The notes: generated by a model from the letters alone, not told the origin. Positions 1 through 12,351 are shown, counted from the first letter of the stretch. The stretch is DNA of 64,000 nt from Lepiota brunneoincarnata (GCA_023014365.1 JAEBUN010000025.1:728453-792452); one strand, 5' to 3'. Made by a program: numbers and translations.

Positions 1-2230
1 CCTTCGTCGTTGCTGCGGACATCTGACGCCCTGATCTAGAATGGGTACTATCTCAGACAATTCAACTTCGTACGCTCGCTCTTTCGTTTTTTTTTTTCAG
101 GGGCTCTTACTCAAAGTGGACTAGCCTACAAGTGATGCTCAGGGCGCCATCGTGGCTTCGATGCCTGCAGGCTCCTTTATTGGGGCTCTTGCAGTTACAC
201 AGCTCGCGGATCGCCTTGGTCGTAGAAAAACCATCATTCTCGCAGGTATTATTTGGGTTATTGGATCTATCTTGCAATGTGCCTCTGTGGTGAGTCTGGG
301 GCCGCTTAATGACGTCGTGATAGTGGTGTACAACCTTTAAACCCCCGTCCTTGCCTTTTTAGAACCGTGGCATGTTGGTTGTCGGCCGTATCGTCTCCGG
401 TCTCTCCGTTGGCTTATCAAGCGCTGTCGTCCCAATTTATCAATCCGAGATTACTGCGCCTTCAATCCGTGGGCGTATGGTTTCACTTCAACAATGGTAA
501 ACCACACTTGTAACATCGACATCCATTCTGATCATTGATACATCGATGGCAAAAAGGTCAATCACCTGGGGTATTCTGATTCAGTACTTTATTCAGTTCG
601 GCTGCTCGTACATCGATGGGGTCGCTTCTTTCCGGATTCCGTGGGGTTTGCAGATGATTCCTGCGATCATCCTCAGTATTGGAATGTTAATTTTCCCTGA
701 GAGTCCTCGTTGGCTATTTGATAAGGGCCGGTGTGTTGTATCCATCCGAACCCCTCAAACTCCCTTTTTATTGACTGATTCACCAGCGAGGATGAAGCAT
801 TACAAGTTCTCGCGGATTTGCACGGCGGAGGAGACAAGACTCACGAGCTTGTCGTCCTTGAATATGAAGAAATTAAACAGCAGGTATGATTACAAGGCGC
901 TTTCGCAATTTTTATTTGCTCATTCCAACTCAAGGTCACATACTGAACGTACCGAAGGCGCCAAGTCGTACTTTGATCTCTTCAAAACTGGAAACCCACG
1001 TCGTGTGTTCCTTGGCTGCGCTTTGCAAATGTGGTCCCAACTCAGCGGAATGAACGTCATGATGTATGTCTCATTGCATTTGAATATTCATCATGGAGTT
1101 CACAGCGTATCACAGGTATTATATCGTCTATGTGTTCGAAGGTGCTGGATTGACGGGCCGCCGCACCAACCTCATCGCCGATGTATGTTTTGCCTTGTTA
1201 TCGCTAGTGCGAGAACCACTAATGTTCTACAAAAGTCCGTTCAATATGTTCTTAACGTCTTGTTCACCGGTGAGGGTCATTTCTTCTCGTCACTGTCAGC
1301 ATTCATCTCACTGTATCTTCATTCAGTTCCTGCCATTATTTACATTGACAAATGGGGGCGAAGGCCGATGCTCCTTGCCGGAACACTGTTGATGGGATTC
1401 TGGCTCTTCCTTGTCGGAGGCCTGCAAGCCCGCTTTGGGAGCCCGGGTACAGCCCCGGGTTCCACTACCAGTACGATGTTTTGTCGCCTTCCCTCTATCC
1501 TCTGTTGATTTATAACCGCTACTAGCCCTCTGGCTCGTCCAGAACAACTGATGCTGCTACTAGAGCTATCATTGTTTGCTCCTACTTCTTTGTTTGCAGG
1601 TGAGCCAAATCCTACTTATTCGCTCACTGAAGTCTCTGATCCCTACTTACCTCAGTTTCGCCATCACCATGGGCCCCGTCTCCTGGACGTATCCCGCTGA
1701 GCTGGTACGTCACTGGGCCTTTCCCACGCTCGTGTCATGCATAACACACTCTCTATAGTACTCATTAAAGATCCGCGGGAAAGCAGTAGCTTTGGCAACT
1801 GTAAGATTGATGCAGGCTCAGTCTTCCAAGGGGTGATGCTGATCATTTATTTACCTCAGGCCACAAACTGGCTCTTTAACTTTTCGCTTGCATATGCTGT
1901 TCCACCCGGGCTCAATAATATCGCATGGAGGACCTACTTCATTTTCGGCACATTCAACTTTGCTGCATTCATCCATGTGCTGTTCATGTACCCTGAAACC
2001 GTTGGACGGACTCTCGAAGAGGTTGAGGAGATCTTCCAGCAAGGTCACGTATTCACCGCTTGGAAGATTGACAAGAATGTTGGCAAGAAGACAGTTGGAG
2101 GAAGTTGTTGGAGGAAAGCCTAAGGTCTGTGTCGACACTTTCTCGTTGGGTCGCGTGACCAGTGCTGATTAAAAATCAGCCTTCCCAGGCCGAGCGCTCC
2201 GATTCCGTGGAGGAAAAGGCTGAGGCATAG
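1..2230 (+). pseudogene. MFS hexose transporter, 5' end outside window, apparent frameshifts
   Basis: Exons read in turn through the classic sugar-porter motifs: a loop 2-3 motif DRLGRRKT near 205-235, GRIVSGLSVG near 385, PESPRWL near 700, QLSGMNVMMYY (about 1035-1125), DKWGRRPM near 1350, GPVSWTYPAEL near 1670-1704 and PETVGRTLEEVEEIF near 1990-2035. Good exon ends include 363-496, 557-730, 787-883, 1116-1182, 1236-1269 and a last exon ending at the TAG at 2228-2230. The family moves hexoses across the plasma membrane through 12 helices. The start lies left of the window. The reading frame seems broken by one extra base near 944 (a stop follows GTC ACA TAC) and by shifts near 131 and 2090, so I call it a probable pseudogene. 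Sequencing error cannot be excluded. The family call is firm; inactivity is an inference. Confidence 0.75.
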
Positions 2231-2741
2231 TTCTCCGAGAACATCGTTAATGTGTTGTTGGTTCTCACGATTTTCGCTTTTATGATGCTACGCTGATGTA
2301 TTTCACGAACAATGTATTGAGGTTTTTGACGACCCATGGGAGTCATCAATTTGCGTGGGGTCTAGAAGCCTGCGCTGCCATCAAGGTCCTCGGCACTTAT
2401 GATGTAGAAAGTTCTGATTTCGTTTAACCAGAAACAGAAAATTGGTCGCTCCTGTGTAGGTTGGTGGGAGCCTTTGTGTCTCCACCAAAGGTGATGATCA
2501 GTGTTTCAAATTGATATTGCGTCTCCGTTCTTGGTGCTTCGCTACAACCCATCACTTGATCCCCGCTATAACACTCTGGGTTGGGATGAACGATTGTGAA
2601 CACCTCGATGCGTCTGTTTATCCCATCCATTTCTTCCGTTCGCTGATCTCGTCCTTCTTCTCCTTAATGTGAGTCCATCCCCCCCAGGTTATGTGGCATA
2701 GATGGTTTTGACCATCTACATATAATCTAGGCTATCTAAAC
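2231..2741. other. Intergenic stretch, no supported gene
   Basis: No open frame with family features is visible. If the membrane protein at 2742 had an extracellular domain, it should lie here, but all three + frames are broken by stops and I see no convincing exons. Confidence 0.4.
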
Positions 2742-3553
2742 AGAACATTATTGTGATTTGTGCGGCTGGGGGCGGGGCCTTCTTGGCGGCCGTGCTTCTG
2801 TTTATGTTCTTCTGGCTGTACAGAGCAAGGGAATGGCAGCGACAACAAGATTTGCTGCAACCCAGGAGATACTCGTACTCTGAAACGCCAGTAGCCAGGG
2901 ACTCTCCGAGTCACAAGTTGTTACCGGAGAGGAATTCTGAGGACATCGCTGTTGGGCAACTGAACCTCGCAGCGTCAACCCCCCCACCATCGACAACTCC
3001 ACGGTTACCCCAACCTGTGTTTCAGCCACCTACGCTTTTGCGGTCGCTAACATATGCGCCAAGGAATGGTCAGGCCCAAGGGGAGGCACCAGTTCAGCTG
3101 CGGAGAGAGCCCCAGGAACAGGGAGCCATCGACATGGAATCTCTTTCCCGTCAAACCACACACTTTTCGCGTACGTCCACTCTTGTGGCGGAAGTGGGCT
3201 CGGCTCCCTCTACTCCCAGAGCATCCCTTACGGTACGTCTGCTAGATGCATACAGAGAGTTTGCACTTAGACTCAAGGCTTGGATTTTGCAGACTAGAAC
3301 GAGATTATACAAGCGGTCCGATGTAATCCCGCCAGTACCTAACATACCTCTGCCCGTATTGGACATGCCACCCGCACTGTCAGAAACATTTGCGTCAGAA
3401 TTTCTCAATTTTGCATATTCTAAGCGATGGTCGACAACACAACCGAAGCGGAAAGTAGATACAGCTAGGGAAGGGGCTGTAGGTCTCCATGCAATAGGAG
3501 GTAGTGCAGGGTCACCAACATCGGAGCGAGGTGCTACGGAGCGAGGTTGGTGA
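2742..3553 (+). CDS. Single-span membrane protein, 5' part missing or unresolved
   Basis: An open frame follows a good 3' splice site (TAAACAG at about 2736-2742) and starts with a hydrophobic helix of about 20 residues (GAFLAAVLLFMFFWLY), then a basic stop-transfer stretch (RAREWQRQQ) and about 230 residues of Ser/Pro/Thr-rich cytoplasmic tail, ending at TGA 3551-3553. This helix-then-tail layout is common in basidiomycete membrane proteins with a secreted N-terminal domain. Here no signal peptide or ectodomain could be found upstream. It may be the last exon of a degraded gene or a gene with unrecognised upstream exons. No function can be assigned. Confidence 0.45.
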
Positions 3554-4987
3554 GGGGATATCTCGTGAGCGGATTTCTGTTCTGTTCAGCTTCAACTGAG
3601 GGAGGGGCTCACTCTATCCTCCCGGTCTACACGGTGTTGATCGCTCCGGTGACTTCCGCAGCCTTGATCTGAAGAATCACATAACCTTAGGATTGTCTTC
3701 CTGTCGCAAAAGATGGACCAACTTGTGTCTTATTAGGATTACGCTATCAGCAGCTCTACGTTCCTTCTAGTTTCCGGTCTTTCCTCTTTATCTTTATTAT
3801 TATCGATAGCTTCACCATTCTTTCATCGGACTTGGACATACGCAGTGGAATTTCGTCTTGTACTACTTCATACTTACTATTTCATCAGCGTGTGCTCCGC
3901 GCACACAATCGGCTATGCGGAATATCCAGGGGAAAGGGCGCCGGCGACTCAGGCAACGCTGAAGTTAAAGCTGAGTTTCATGAGCCCGACAGAGCACGAG
4001 ATTAGTTGATCGTAGTGCTCCTAGCTCACGTGAAAGGCAGGTGATCGAAAGTACCAAGACTACAATGATCGCTCTTGAGCGGTGGAGTAGTATAGTTGGG
4101 GAAATTGATCCGACAAGTAGGTAGTGGTGATTATCTGCCCCGCAGTACGCGTTGCGCAGCGGTGGAGAGTGTTGGTATCTGTTGGAAACCGGATCATAAA
4201 TGAACTTAATGAACTTAGGGGGTGATCCGAGCTCGGCCAGAGTCTTAGGGTATATCCTGGTTTCTTTTCGTGGGCACTGGCATTGACTTTCCCAAAATCC
4301 CTCAGATACTTGTGGAACTGCACATTTCTTCTTACGCGTCCACTGCAAATGGGGTTAGGCAAACGATACTCTAGGGCTCTGTTCAGCCCTTCGAACAGGC
4401 AAGCTCCATTGATTGTAGGGACGCCTACTTGGGGCGGCCCTCACTAAGGGCGAGGTCGACTTGCGGGGGGCACGAAGTGAACGGGACCAACGTCTATTCG
4501 AGGGAGCTACTTCTGAGTGGTAAAACTCGAGATATTGCTGTCCTGATCCCGAATTCCCCCAGACCCCCTACCACCACCCCTTATGCCTGATCCAATTCTT
4601 CTAGACGTCACGTCAAAGAAGTGCGAATCTTGGTGTGGGCGGGATCCGTGGGTTTACATTGATCATCTTCCCCTGTCTTCCTAGTGTTCGCAAGGTCCGC
4701 GGTTCATCGGTGGTCCTTGTTGGACGATGGGGAGAGGGAAGGGGCGGGATCCAAAGGTGATGTTAGGGCCCCGAGGACAGTTCAGAAGGTCAATGCGACT
4801 CGGCGGCGCCAAAGGTTGGTACTTGAGTAGCAGAGATGACGAGCAGGTAGTAGCAGCGGCGTCCTGGAAATTATTTAAGGGTAATTTCTTCTCGTCTCAA
4901 AATGCAGATATATACAGGAGGCGACCTATTCAGGTACAAACTGGGGAGGAATTACAACGAGCAAGGCCCCTCCGACCCGCATCCATC
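3554..4987. other. Gene-free stretch
   Basis: I see only short open frames with no recognisable motif, including one at 4727-5008 on + that overlaps the last codons of the P450 on the other strand. No RNA gene or repeat was recognised. Confidence 0.4.
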
Positions 4988-7500
4988 TTATTCATCTTGA
5001 TCCACTAAACTCATTCTGAGGGGCAGTTGTGGACCTGCCATATCGTCGGTACCTTCAACGAAGGGTGTCGAAATGCCGACCAATTTCCAGGAGATCGTCT
5101 TTTCAGATAAGGAGAACTTGAACGTGCTGAGCAGCACGGATAAAACAACCTCTGTTATATATTAGCCAAGGGGTCGCAGGAGGGTTTCGAATGACCGGGA
5201 CGCCAGGACGTACTCATTTCGAGCTGCGAGAATTTGAAACCACTAAAAGACATTATCGGGCAGCAGCTGGAAAGTAAGGGCACAACTCACATGCACGCGT
5301 GTCCCCCTCCCAGGAACGTCATCCTAGAAAATGCCATTGGCGGGTGCCTTGAATCCTTTACCGAGAATAATGCTTACAAGTGTGAGTATATCCCTGGCAT
5401 ATGCGCTCGAACAATAGACTCAGGCAGAGGTGACAGCCAACGTTCAGGTTTCCATTCGTAGGAATCCGGTCCCCACAAATCTGGGTTGCAGTTTGCACCA
5501 AGTAGAGATATGAGAATATTGGTTCCTTTCTGGACATGTATTTCCGTCAATTCTTTTCCATCCACGCCCAAAATAGGTTTTGAGAATGGGAGGATTATGT
5601 CTTGACGAGCTTTGTGGGGGATTCTCGGAATACACTGCCATGGCATCGATATTCGGCACTTACGTTCGGGCAAACGAAATATTGGCAGGTGGATAGCTGC
5701 CAACTATGTTTTGAGTATTTTATCTTGTGGGCAACATCCGATGAGCACCCACACTCGGAGAGTTTCACGGCAAACAGCATCCAAATATGGAAGCGAGACG
5801 AGCTGATCATAGGATAGCTGCCTGCCTCCTTGGGCTTCTTGGGTTTCTGCCCGTAATCTGCTTTGGACGTCTGGGTTGGTAGCAAGCAGATGAAGAATAC
5901 GAGAGAGCGCTGAAGACGTCGTGTCCATCGCGGCGAAAACAAACGTCCTGTCAAGGCGTGAGGCCCTGAAGTGCTCCGTAGTCACAGAAAATAGGAGACC
6001 CACGTAATCTAAGAGGTGGGAGTGAGTGGTTGGACTATCATCAAAAGCTATTCCGTCCAAACCTGGCCAGCGACTTCCGAGTCCGTCAATTTATCCTTTT
6101 CTGAAGCAGACGCGTTGGCCCTCACTTCCAGCAGTAGGACAATTTAGGGTCAGCCGATTTTCGACAGAAAACGGTGGACGTACTTAAAATGCTGATAATG
6201 TCCTTTTTGTTTGCCCCTTCCATAGCAACCTGTGGGTCTGAGCTATGCAGCACCCTTTCCTTTGCTTCGATTATTTCGACTGAGGTCTTGCGCATCATAT
6301 CAACAGCTTTTATAATTTCTTGAACATGCTGCGAGGGGATGCGCTCGACGATGAATCTTTTTAGCTGCGGGAAATTGAATTTAGCGGCAAAAGGGAAAAT
6401 AAATTGGTCTGCGAGGAAACCAATGGGTCCACCAATGAGTGTACTGACAAATGTTTTGTCACCACAGGCCAAATCAAAGACGTGTGTCACATACGAAAAT
6501 TTCTTGAGTGATTCACTATACGGATGGTAATCGAAATCATTCCCCAGGCAATCAAACGAGTATCCCATTCCACTCTGGCCAATGAGCTCAAGTGCTGCGC
6601 GGGTCATCCAGGACAAAATATCAATTTCTTGTGGCCCATTCGCAACTTTATCCTTCAATACTACTCGAAGCTGGCCTCAGTCAAAGAAGAGTCAGATTCT
6701 ATTATTCTTCTGTAGGGATCAATGAACCCATACCCTTTCTGTCACCTCATAGAAGATTGGGACTGAATATGATACAAACTTAGAGTTTGACCGCGTGTAA
6801 AACATGGGGAGCATACCCATATCACGCATGTGGTTAATAGAGAAGACAGGGTTCATCATTTTCCTTTACTTCCTATGCTGTTCCCCTATCAAACATGAAG
6901 ACTACGGCAAAATCATTTGATGATGGCCGTACACACCTGCGGTAGCTATAAGTCCTTCACCAAAGTAAGCGTTATTGCGACTATAAAATAAATAACTTCT
7001 CATGAGTGAGGTTGTGGGGGGAGGAAGAAACTCAGACATGGTGACCGCTGGTGATCCTTCATAGGGGTATTGGTCCTGCAGCCCGATTCCTCAGTATCAG
7101 ATAAAGAATTGACGGTGGGTGTTCACCTTAACAAGGATATGATGAAGAGATTTGGGGTCAAAAGTTATTAATATCCGTTCCTTGGGACATTCAGTTTCGC
7201 GCCCAGAAAGTAAGTGAAGAACCCCGGACCCCTAGAACACCCATGATCTTCATGGCCCTCCCATCTGACAATATAGATAGTCATGAGTAATAGATGTGGG
7301 CGAAGCAGGCGGATGGCGGAGCCCACAACGTTCCAGTAACATCAAAATGAAAGGCCCATCCATCTGCATCAGGATCGAACAATTGGCTTATGTTGGCTGT
7401 TGACCCATCAGTGTTCACCTGCAGACTAGCGGCACATGAATGCTCCACAAAGCAAGCAACCAGGAGTATTGAGGGGGTCCTGGAAGCTTATCAAGCGGGG
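4988..7500 (-). pseudogene. Cytochrome P450, nearly complete but with a nonsense codon
   Basis: Many small exons on minus give a fungal P450. From the N-terminal side: PDADGWAFHFD (about 7340), DPKSLHHILVK (about 7150), FGEGLIATAG (about 6950), KMMNPVFSINHMRDM (about 6840), AALELIGQSGMGYSFD (about 6580), I-helix FVFAAMDTTSSAL (about 5925), K-helix ETLR (about 5755), WKPERW (about 5450), and a heme loop spliced as MTFLGGGHACIGFKFSQLEM across an intron ending near 5245. A last exon gives KVVLSVLL to a TAA at 4988-4990. Two lesions are visible. The invariant heme-loop Arg is His (CAC, 5299-5301), one transition from CGC. The conserved segment EQHRKQRK has TAA in place of CAA at 6865-6867. The membrane anchor was not resolved. 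Family certain; subfamily (CYP5144-like) is a guess. The exon structure is otherwise well kept, so the loss looks recent. Confidence 0.82.
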
Positions 7501-9017
7501 ACCTGACCAAGAACCCCCTCAACACCCTCAACATAGCCCAAGATATTGCATACACCAAGATCGCCTGCAAGAGGAGGGAGAGCATAATAGGTGGAGAGAT
7601 GGCGTTATGGAGGTACCTCTACCTGCGAAATCAAATATAGGGCTTTACGCGACTTTATGGATCTAGGTGGTTGGAATGTCCTGTCCTCGTACTGCTTCTG
7701 GCCCCGACCGTGTGTGACCAGGTTATGCATAACTCGAATAGCCTAAGGGATTTAGATCTGCTTCTTGCAAAAGCGCCGGAACCTATGACCTGGATTTAGA
7801 ATAGTCCTCAGGTGACTTATCCATCTGGTTATCTGTAGTACTGGAGCAGAGGTTTCAAGTTCCCTAGCCAATCGTGGGTTCTTAGGTAGTCTACGTTTAA
7901 ATGCGCTAGATACTTAAGAAGTGCTTTCCTTTCGCGTGCAGGGCGTTTCTTAACCCCGTCGATTTCAAGTATGCATCTTCCATGATCTTGGCGGGGCATT
8001 TATGGCTTTCCACAAATCTCCGAGGATGGATCTATAGCGTACCAGGCTGATTGTTGTTCGCATGATATTTGGCTGATCACCTTCAGCGTAAAGTAAGTGG
8101 CAAAGCAAGAAGTACTGCCTCCCGGCCTCCAGTGCCTAGCAAGATGTCGCCTATTCCATGCCAAGACCCGAATAGAGCCAGCAGGGATCATAGCACCGAA
8201 TATGTATCGTGTTGGACACAGGAATTCGGACACACGCTTTTGCACCCTCTGGGTTGGTTCCAGACGAATATAGCAGCAAGGGCCAAACCATTCACCATCT
8301 CACCGGTCAGTCGATACTGTTGCTCAAGTAGCCAACGCTTCGGATAGGGCTAACGAGCTCCCACTCAGACAACCCTCGTGTCAGAGCGCCTCAGCTTTAG
8401 AGAGGGGTTGAGGCCAACAGCGGGGAAATGGACAGGGACGTGGTAGGAATCAAGTAAATTAATAGGTGGCGAAAATGAGTAGTCCCGGCACAATCTAGGC
8501 CAACAGAGTATAAGGGTTAGTCTACATTAGTCTACAGCATCTGATGTAGACCATTTCGGTGGTGATGATTCCCGCAGTCTCGAACCAATGAGGGCGCTGC
8601 AGGTCTCACGGAACTTTGAAGTGAAAGAACTGTCGTGTTAGCAATGTCACCGTCTCGTACACCTTCTGATCTCGCATTACCTTTTGTTCACCTCGTGTTC
8701 ATAATCGTCCTTAGCCCCTTGCGTTTGGAATGCGGGTACTAGGAAATTTCTTCGGGTGCCCTTTTCCGGTGACATACTGTATGAATTGAGATAGATATTC
8801 CTTCAGGCGAAGCATCCATACACTGCTTCATGATCTTACTGACACAAGGACGAGGACAATGTTGAATGAACGGCTCAGCTCAGATCGGCATAAATTTTCG
8901 GCAAGTCAGCTTGCATAGCAAATCGATTTGCGGCTACTTCCAATATTCACACTATTAATCCGCACTTGGTACTGACGACTTGTGGAAATCATTTCTCCTG
9001 GCCGCTGGTCGAGAGGT
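7501..9017. other. Gene-free stretch
   Basis: The longest frames (7436-7666 on +, 8000-8245 on -, 8069-8347 on +) lack any family motif, start context or splice pattern that I can defend. Possibly remnants of degraded genes. Confidence 0.35.
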
Positions 9018-9835
9018 TTAATATATCGAGTTGTTTCTAAAGGTATAACCCAATGTCTTGCCTGCGATTAAAGGACCATTGCTGATATACCGAACCCCAT
9101 GGGGTATCATTGTCAAGAAGTCTGGTTGGAACCTGATCCCCAGCTTTTGCCATCGCTGTGATGGACACCGCACGCCATCTAGGTTGCGTCCCATCTGGAG
9201 GAACACAAGCCCTGAAGTGAAGTTCAGCAGAAAAATAAATGGTAGAAGTGACATGTCCTACATATAAAGTGACGTTCCAGGGAAATTTCCAACCCACCAT
9301 TCTTGGGGACCCTCTAGATGCGTGCAAGATCTGGCCTGGAGCCGAACCAACAGCGATGTACACTCCTTGCTCCTTGGCTGACTCAATTGTGTACAACCAC
9401 GGCGAATCTGAGTTATTGACGTTTGTCACAACCCACTTGTGGGGTTATGGTAATTCATTTTCAGCTATGGGGCGAGTTGGGTACGTACCTTCTGGGCGGG
9501 TTCGTCTTTGTTATACTGCTGGACGGTAACTGCATACAAAGACCAACACCGAAATCATAGAACTCTTCAATCAACTGAATTATCATACATGCAATTCACT
9601 CAACTTTTCATATCTGAACCACTAAGCTGAAGAGCCCACTGGTTTGATTGGCTGGCCACAATCGAGTAGGATACCACCAAGAGTGTTATCGAACATTCTC
9701 ACTGTGGTTGCAGATCTGCGAATAGTGGTGGATGGCGACAAATAGATGCTGTGTCCAGTTGAAGTTCTCGTTCGTTGTTCTCCCCAATATATACGCAGCC
9801 CTTGCGTAAAGTACGGGCGGAAGTTCATGCAACAC
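9018..9835 (-). CDS. Ricin-B-like (beta-trefoil) protein, possibly degraded
   Basis: The N-terminal side (about 9675-9620, minus) reads YSIVASQSNQWALQLSGSD, which resembles the first trefoil repeat of fungal R-type lectins and the sequence NWALQVNDTG in the gene at 10909. Farther on, 9429-9240 gives WVVTNVNNSDSPWLYTIESA followed by a Gly/Ala-rich strand pattern, and the last frame (to about 9018) gives GKTLGYTFRNNSIY before a stop. Proteins of this fold bind sugars in the cytoplasm of mushrooms. The frames do not join cleanly, the first exon has no obvious start, and introns are uncertain, so this could be a pseudogene paralogue of the + strand gene. No catalytic domain was seen. Confidence 0.4.
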
Positions 9836-10342
9836 TAGTTTAAGGATAATCAAAGACAACCAAGTTCACAGCGGAGATGCGAGCGAATCGAGAGATCTAG
9901 GGTCTTATGCCCTATACTAAAGCGAACCTATCGACACAAGTTCTCCTGTCGTGGCGCCTCATGTTGACCATATGGTCGCCGCCCCTTACATTGAGGAGAA
10001 ATTCTTATCGTTCCACACGCGACGGCGGGAATGGATGAAGCGGGAGATAGAGGCAATAGGTGGAGTGAATGAGGGTAGCGGGGAGAGAGCGCCTGCGATT
10101 CATGTCAATTCTTCCGGGGAATTTGGAAGCCCGACCTCTACGTGCAGGATTTCAAGATATCTGAGGAGCCGTTCCGTGGTTGCCGCCAAATATTGCTAAG
10201 GAATCCGAGAATTGAACTATGTGGTGCGCGTAGGCGGTGGTGCACTCCTCCACGCCGGTCGCAATTGCTACGAAAGATGTCCATTGGCATCTACCAGAAA
10301 ACATGCTAGCTGGATAACGTAAATGAGCTACGTATTTATACA
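9836..10342. other. Intergenic stretch, no supported gene
   Basis: A frame at 9951-10199 (+, 82 aa) starts with an acidic/basic stretch and has no recognised motif; the minus frame opposite is its shadow. Nothing else seen. Confidence 0.35.
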
Positions 10343-10890
10343 TCAGTGGTGGCGCACCAAAACTTCCTGCGAGCGCCGCGCTTTACTGGGCGGAAAGGAG
10401 AGCCCAACCCAGGTTCTTAGATTAGGCTCATCCATGCGGTATGGTTGTCCTTCTTTGGAGGTTCCAGAGTACATTCCCATAAGTCGGATGTTTGAGGTGC
10501 GAAAGTCAGCCGAGGGGTGGACTTCGAGTTGTCTGGCCGCAATATCCGCTGTGGGAGATTCCATGGAGATGATGTCTTTACGTTGTTCGTCCAATTTCAC
10601 TTCGCCGAGGTCTGGTATCGAAGCTGTTGCCCACATTGCACTTGAATCAAGTCCTTCCATGCCACGTCTGGGTAATTAATATCACCGAAGTTTGAGGTGT
10701 TAGTCACCGAGTCATTGGATTCCCGAGACCGCAGGGAATTTATTACGCGAATTCCGGCGTTGAGAGAATGAGATTCAGCTGGTATATGCAAGATTGCGGA
10801 TGTATCTTTCATAGCTAAGACAGGCCTCTGTGTGGAATATATAAGAGGGCATCCGAAAGACATTGTATTGATCCACCACCCTTCCTGATA
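10343..10890 (-). CDS. Hypothetical protein, weak gene call
   Basis: Two overlapping open frames on minus (10890-10597 and 10660-10343) could be joined by a short intron near 10670. The downstream part is polar and rich in Ser, Arg and Glu (105 codons); the upstream part contains NTSNFGDINYPD. I do not recognise either. The gene would diverge from the ricin-B-like gene that starts at 10909, leaving almost no promoter space, which argues against it. Confidence 0.2.
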
Positions 10891-10908
10891 TCTGACCACA
10901 GTCAAACA

Positions 10909-11574
10909 ATGGTTGACCAACACCCTCTGCCAGATGGCATTTATATCATCAACAGCGACCCCCATGTCAACTGGGCTCTTCAGGTCAATGACACGGGGAG
11001 AAGTTCGTTAATGGCTAGATCACTTCGAGGAAGTATTGCTGTTTCTTATTACGCCCGTTTTGTACAGTTACTATTGAGAAGTTCGATCAGACCAACAAAA
11101 ATCAGCAGGTGTGTTTACAGATGCGGCCACAATCACTTGATTCGTGCTCTTTTTCTAAACAGTGGAAATCGACGTGCAAAGACAACAATGGTACTTTCGA
11201 CGGCTCCCATTATACTTTTGAATCTGTTGGGCAACCTGGCCTTTTCATCGATACGGACATTCACGGATCCGGCGAAGGTTACATATTGAAGACTACCAGA
11301 GGGAAGAAAATTTGGTGGTCAAGGTTGGGCCCTCGTGAGGGTGCAAACGGTGCAAGATTGTGAAGCCGCTGTTTCTTGGGTCATCCTTGTCTACTATGCT
11401 AAAATCTGTTCCAGGATCGTAGTTGCCTTGACCCCAGACAATGGGTGGTGGACAGTTTCTACCGAGAATGCCACCGACATTGGGTGGCAAGTTGACACAA
11501 AGCGCATTCACGGCGACAAAGGCGACTGGGGCGATGAGAGTGATCTCTGGAACTTCGTCAAACCTAAGGTCTGA
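10909..11574 (+). CDS. Ricin-B-like (beta-trefoil) lectin candidate
   Basis: Exon 1 starts at ATG 10909 and gives DGIYIINSDPHVNWALQVND, the usual opening of mushroom R-type trefoil proteins (Gly-x-Tyr-x-Ile then an Ala-Leu strand). After an intron ending near 11066 it reads VTIEKFDQTNKNQQ, then an intron (about 11109-11161) leads to WKSTCKDNNGTFDG and FESVGQPGLFIDTD, the second repeat. A last exon (about 11415-11574) gives PDNGWWTVSTENATDIGWQV and ends DLWNFVKPKV. The spliced product would be about 150-170 residues, right for a single trefoil. No signal peptide is seen, so it is probably cytoplasmic. The exon ends near 11010 and 11350 are uncertain. Fold call by pattern only. Confidence 0.5.
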
Positions 11575-12351
11575 GAAAATGTAAGTTATTTAATAATTTC
11601 GCCCAAACACCTTGATGATGGTAACGAACTAGTGGAGAACTCTTGCACTGAGTGATAACTCGCGCGGTGTATAAACACTCCAAATTGGCCTTTCTCGTGT
11701 TCCCTTCTTTTTTCGTTTCTAAAGAGGAAAATCACAAAAAAAGGAGGTGTATATGTAGGCAGCGTGTATATGCATGTTCTTGTTATATGTACTTGAATCT
11801 AGTGAATGGTGTGTTCCATACTCGGGCTACCTAGGGCTGAATGTTGGCCTTAGCCGTTATCATTGTGATGCACGTTCCATGTGGTATTGTCGAGTGCTTG
11901 AGAAAAGGTTTGCCTCCATCATGTACAGGGCACCGCAGTAGACCTATACCTTCATTGATATCGGGGCAGCGGCGCATGTACTGTATGTACATACAGTACA
12001 TACGGTTAAAGCGTCATATTCACGTTCCCTACCCTAAGTGCCAACGGGGGTTTATCGAGGAGTTCGCTCAATAGGCTCCACCGATCCTCCTGGCCAACCC
12101 CCGCTATCATATGGCTCCACCAATGGGCATTTTAACGATATGCGGAAATGAGCTGGGTACAAAACACGAACGTCCCCGGGTGCCCGTTCACACCCTTGCA
12201 ACAGCCCCCTTGGGTCAGAGTGCCTCAGGTCGGACTAACAACGAAAAGTGTCGGCGCGGTAGAGACGAGAGCGGAACGCTAGGGTATGGGAATTGGTATA
12301 CGTGGGAAATCTGTAGGTGTGGTCCAATTTAACGGAAATGGGGTATGGAGC
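11575..12351. other. Intergenic region with a perfect palindrome
   Basis: No gene is supported. Purine-rich and AT-rich tracts occur around 11700-11760. The one clear structure is the 26-bp palindrome at 11976-12001, listed separately. The region lies between the 3' ends of the trefoil gene and of the multi-pass membrane protein gene. Confidence 0.5.
11976..12001. repeat. 26-bp perfect palindrome
   Basis: The half-site ATGTACTGTATGT is followed at once by its exact reverse complement. It could form a cruciform or a hairpin in RNA, bind a dimeric factor, or act as a bidirectional 3' signal between converging genes. No function is shown by the sequence. Confidence 0.8.

Noticed and set aside
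4727..5008. 93-codon + ORF
   Set aside because: Overlaps the P450 C-terminus on the other strand; no motif or conservation evidence.
8000..8245. 81-codon minus ORF as a transporter fragment
   Set aside because: Only a vague hydrophobic pattern; no family motif could be defended.
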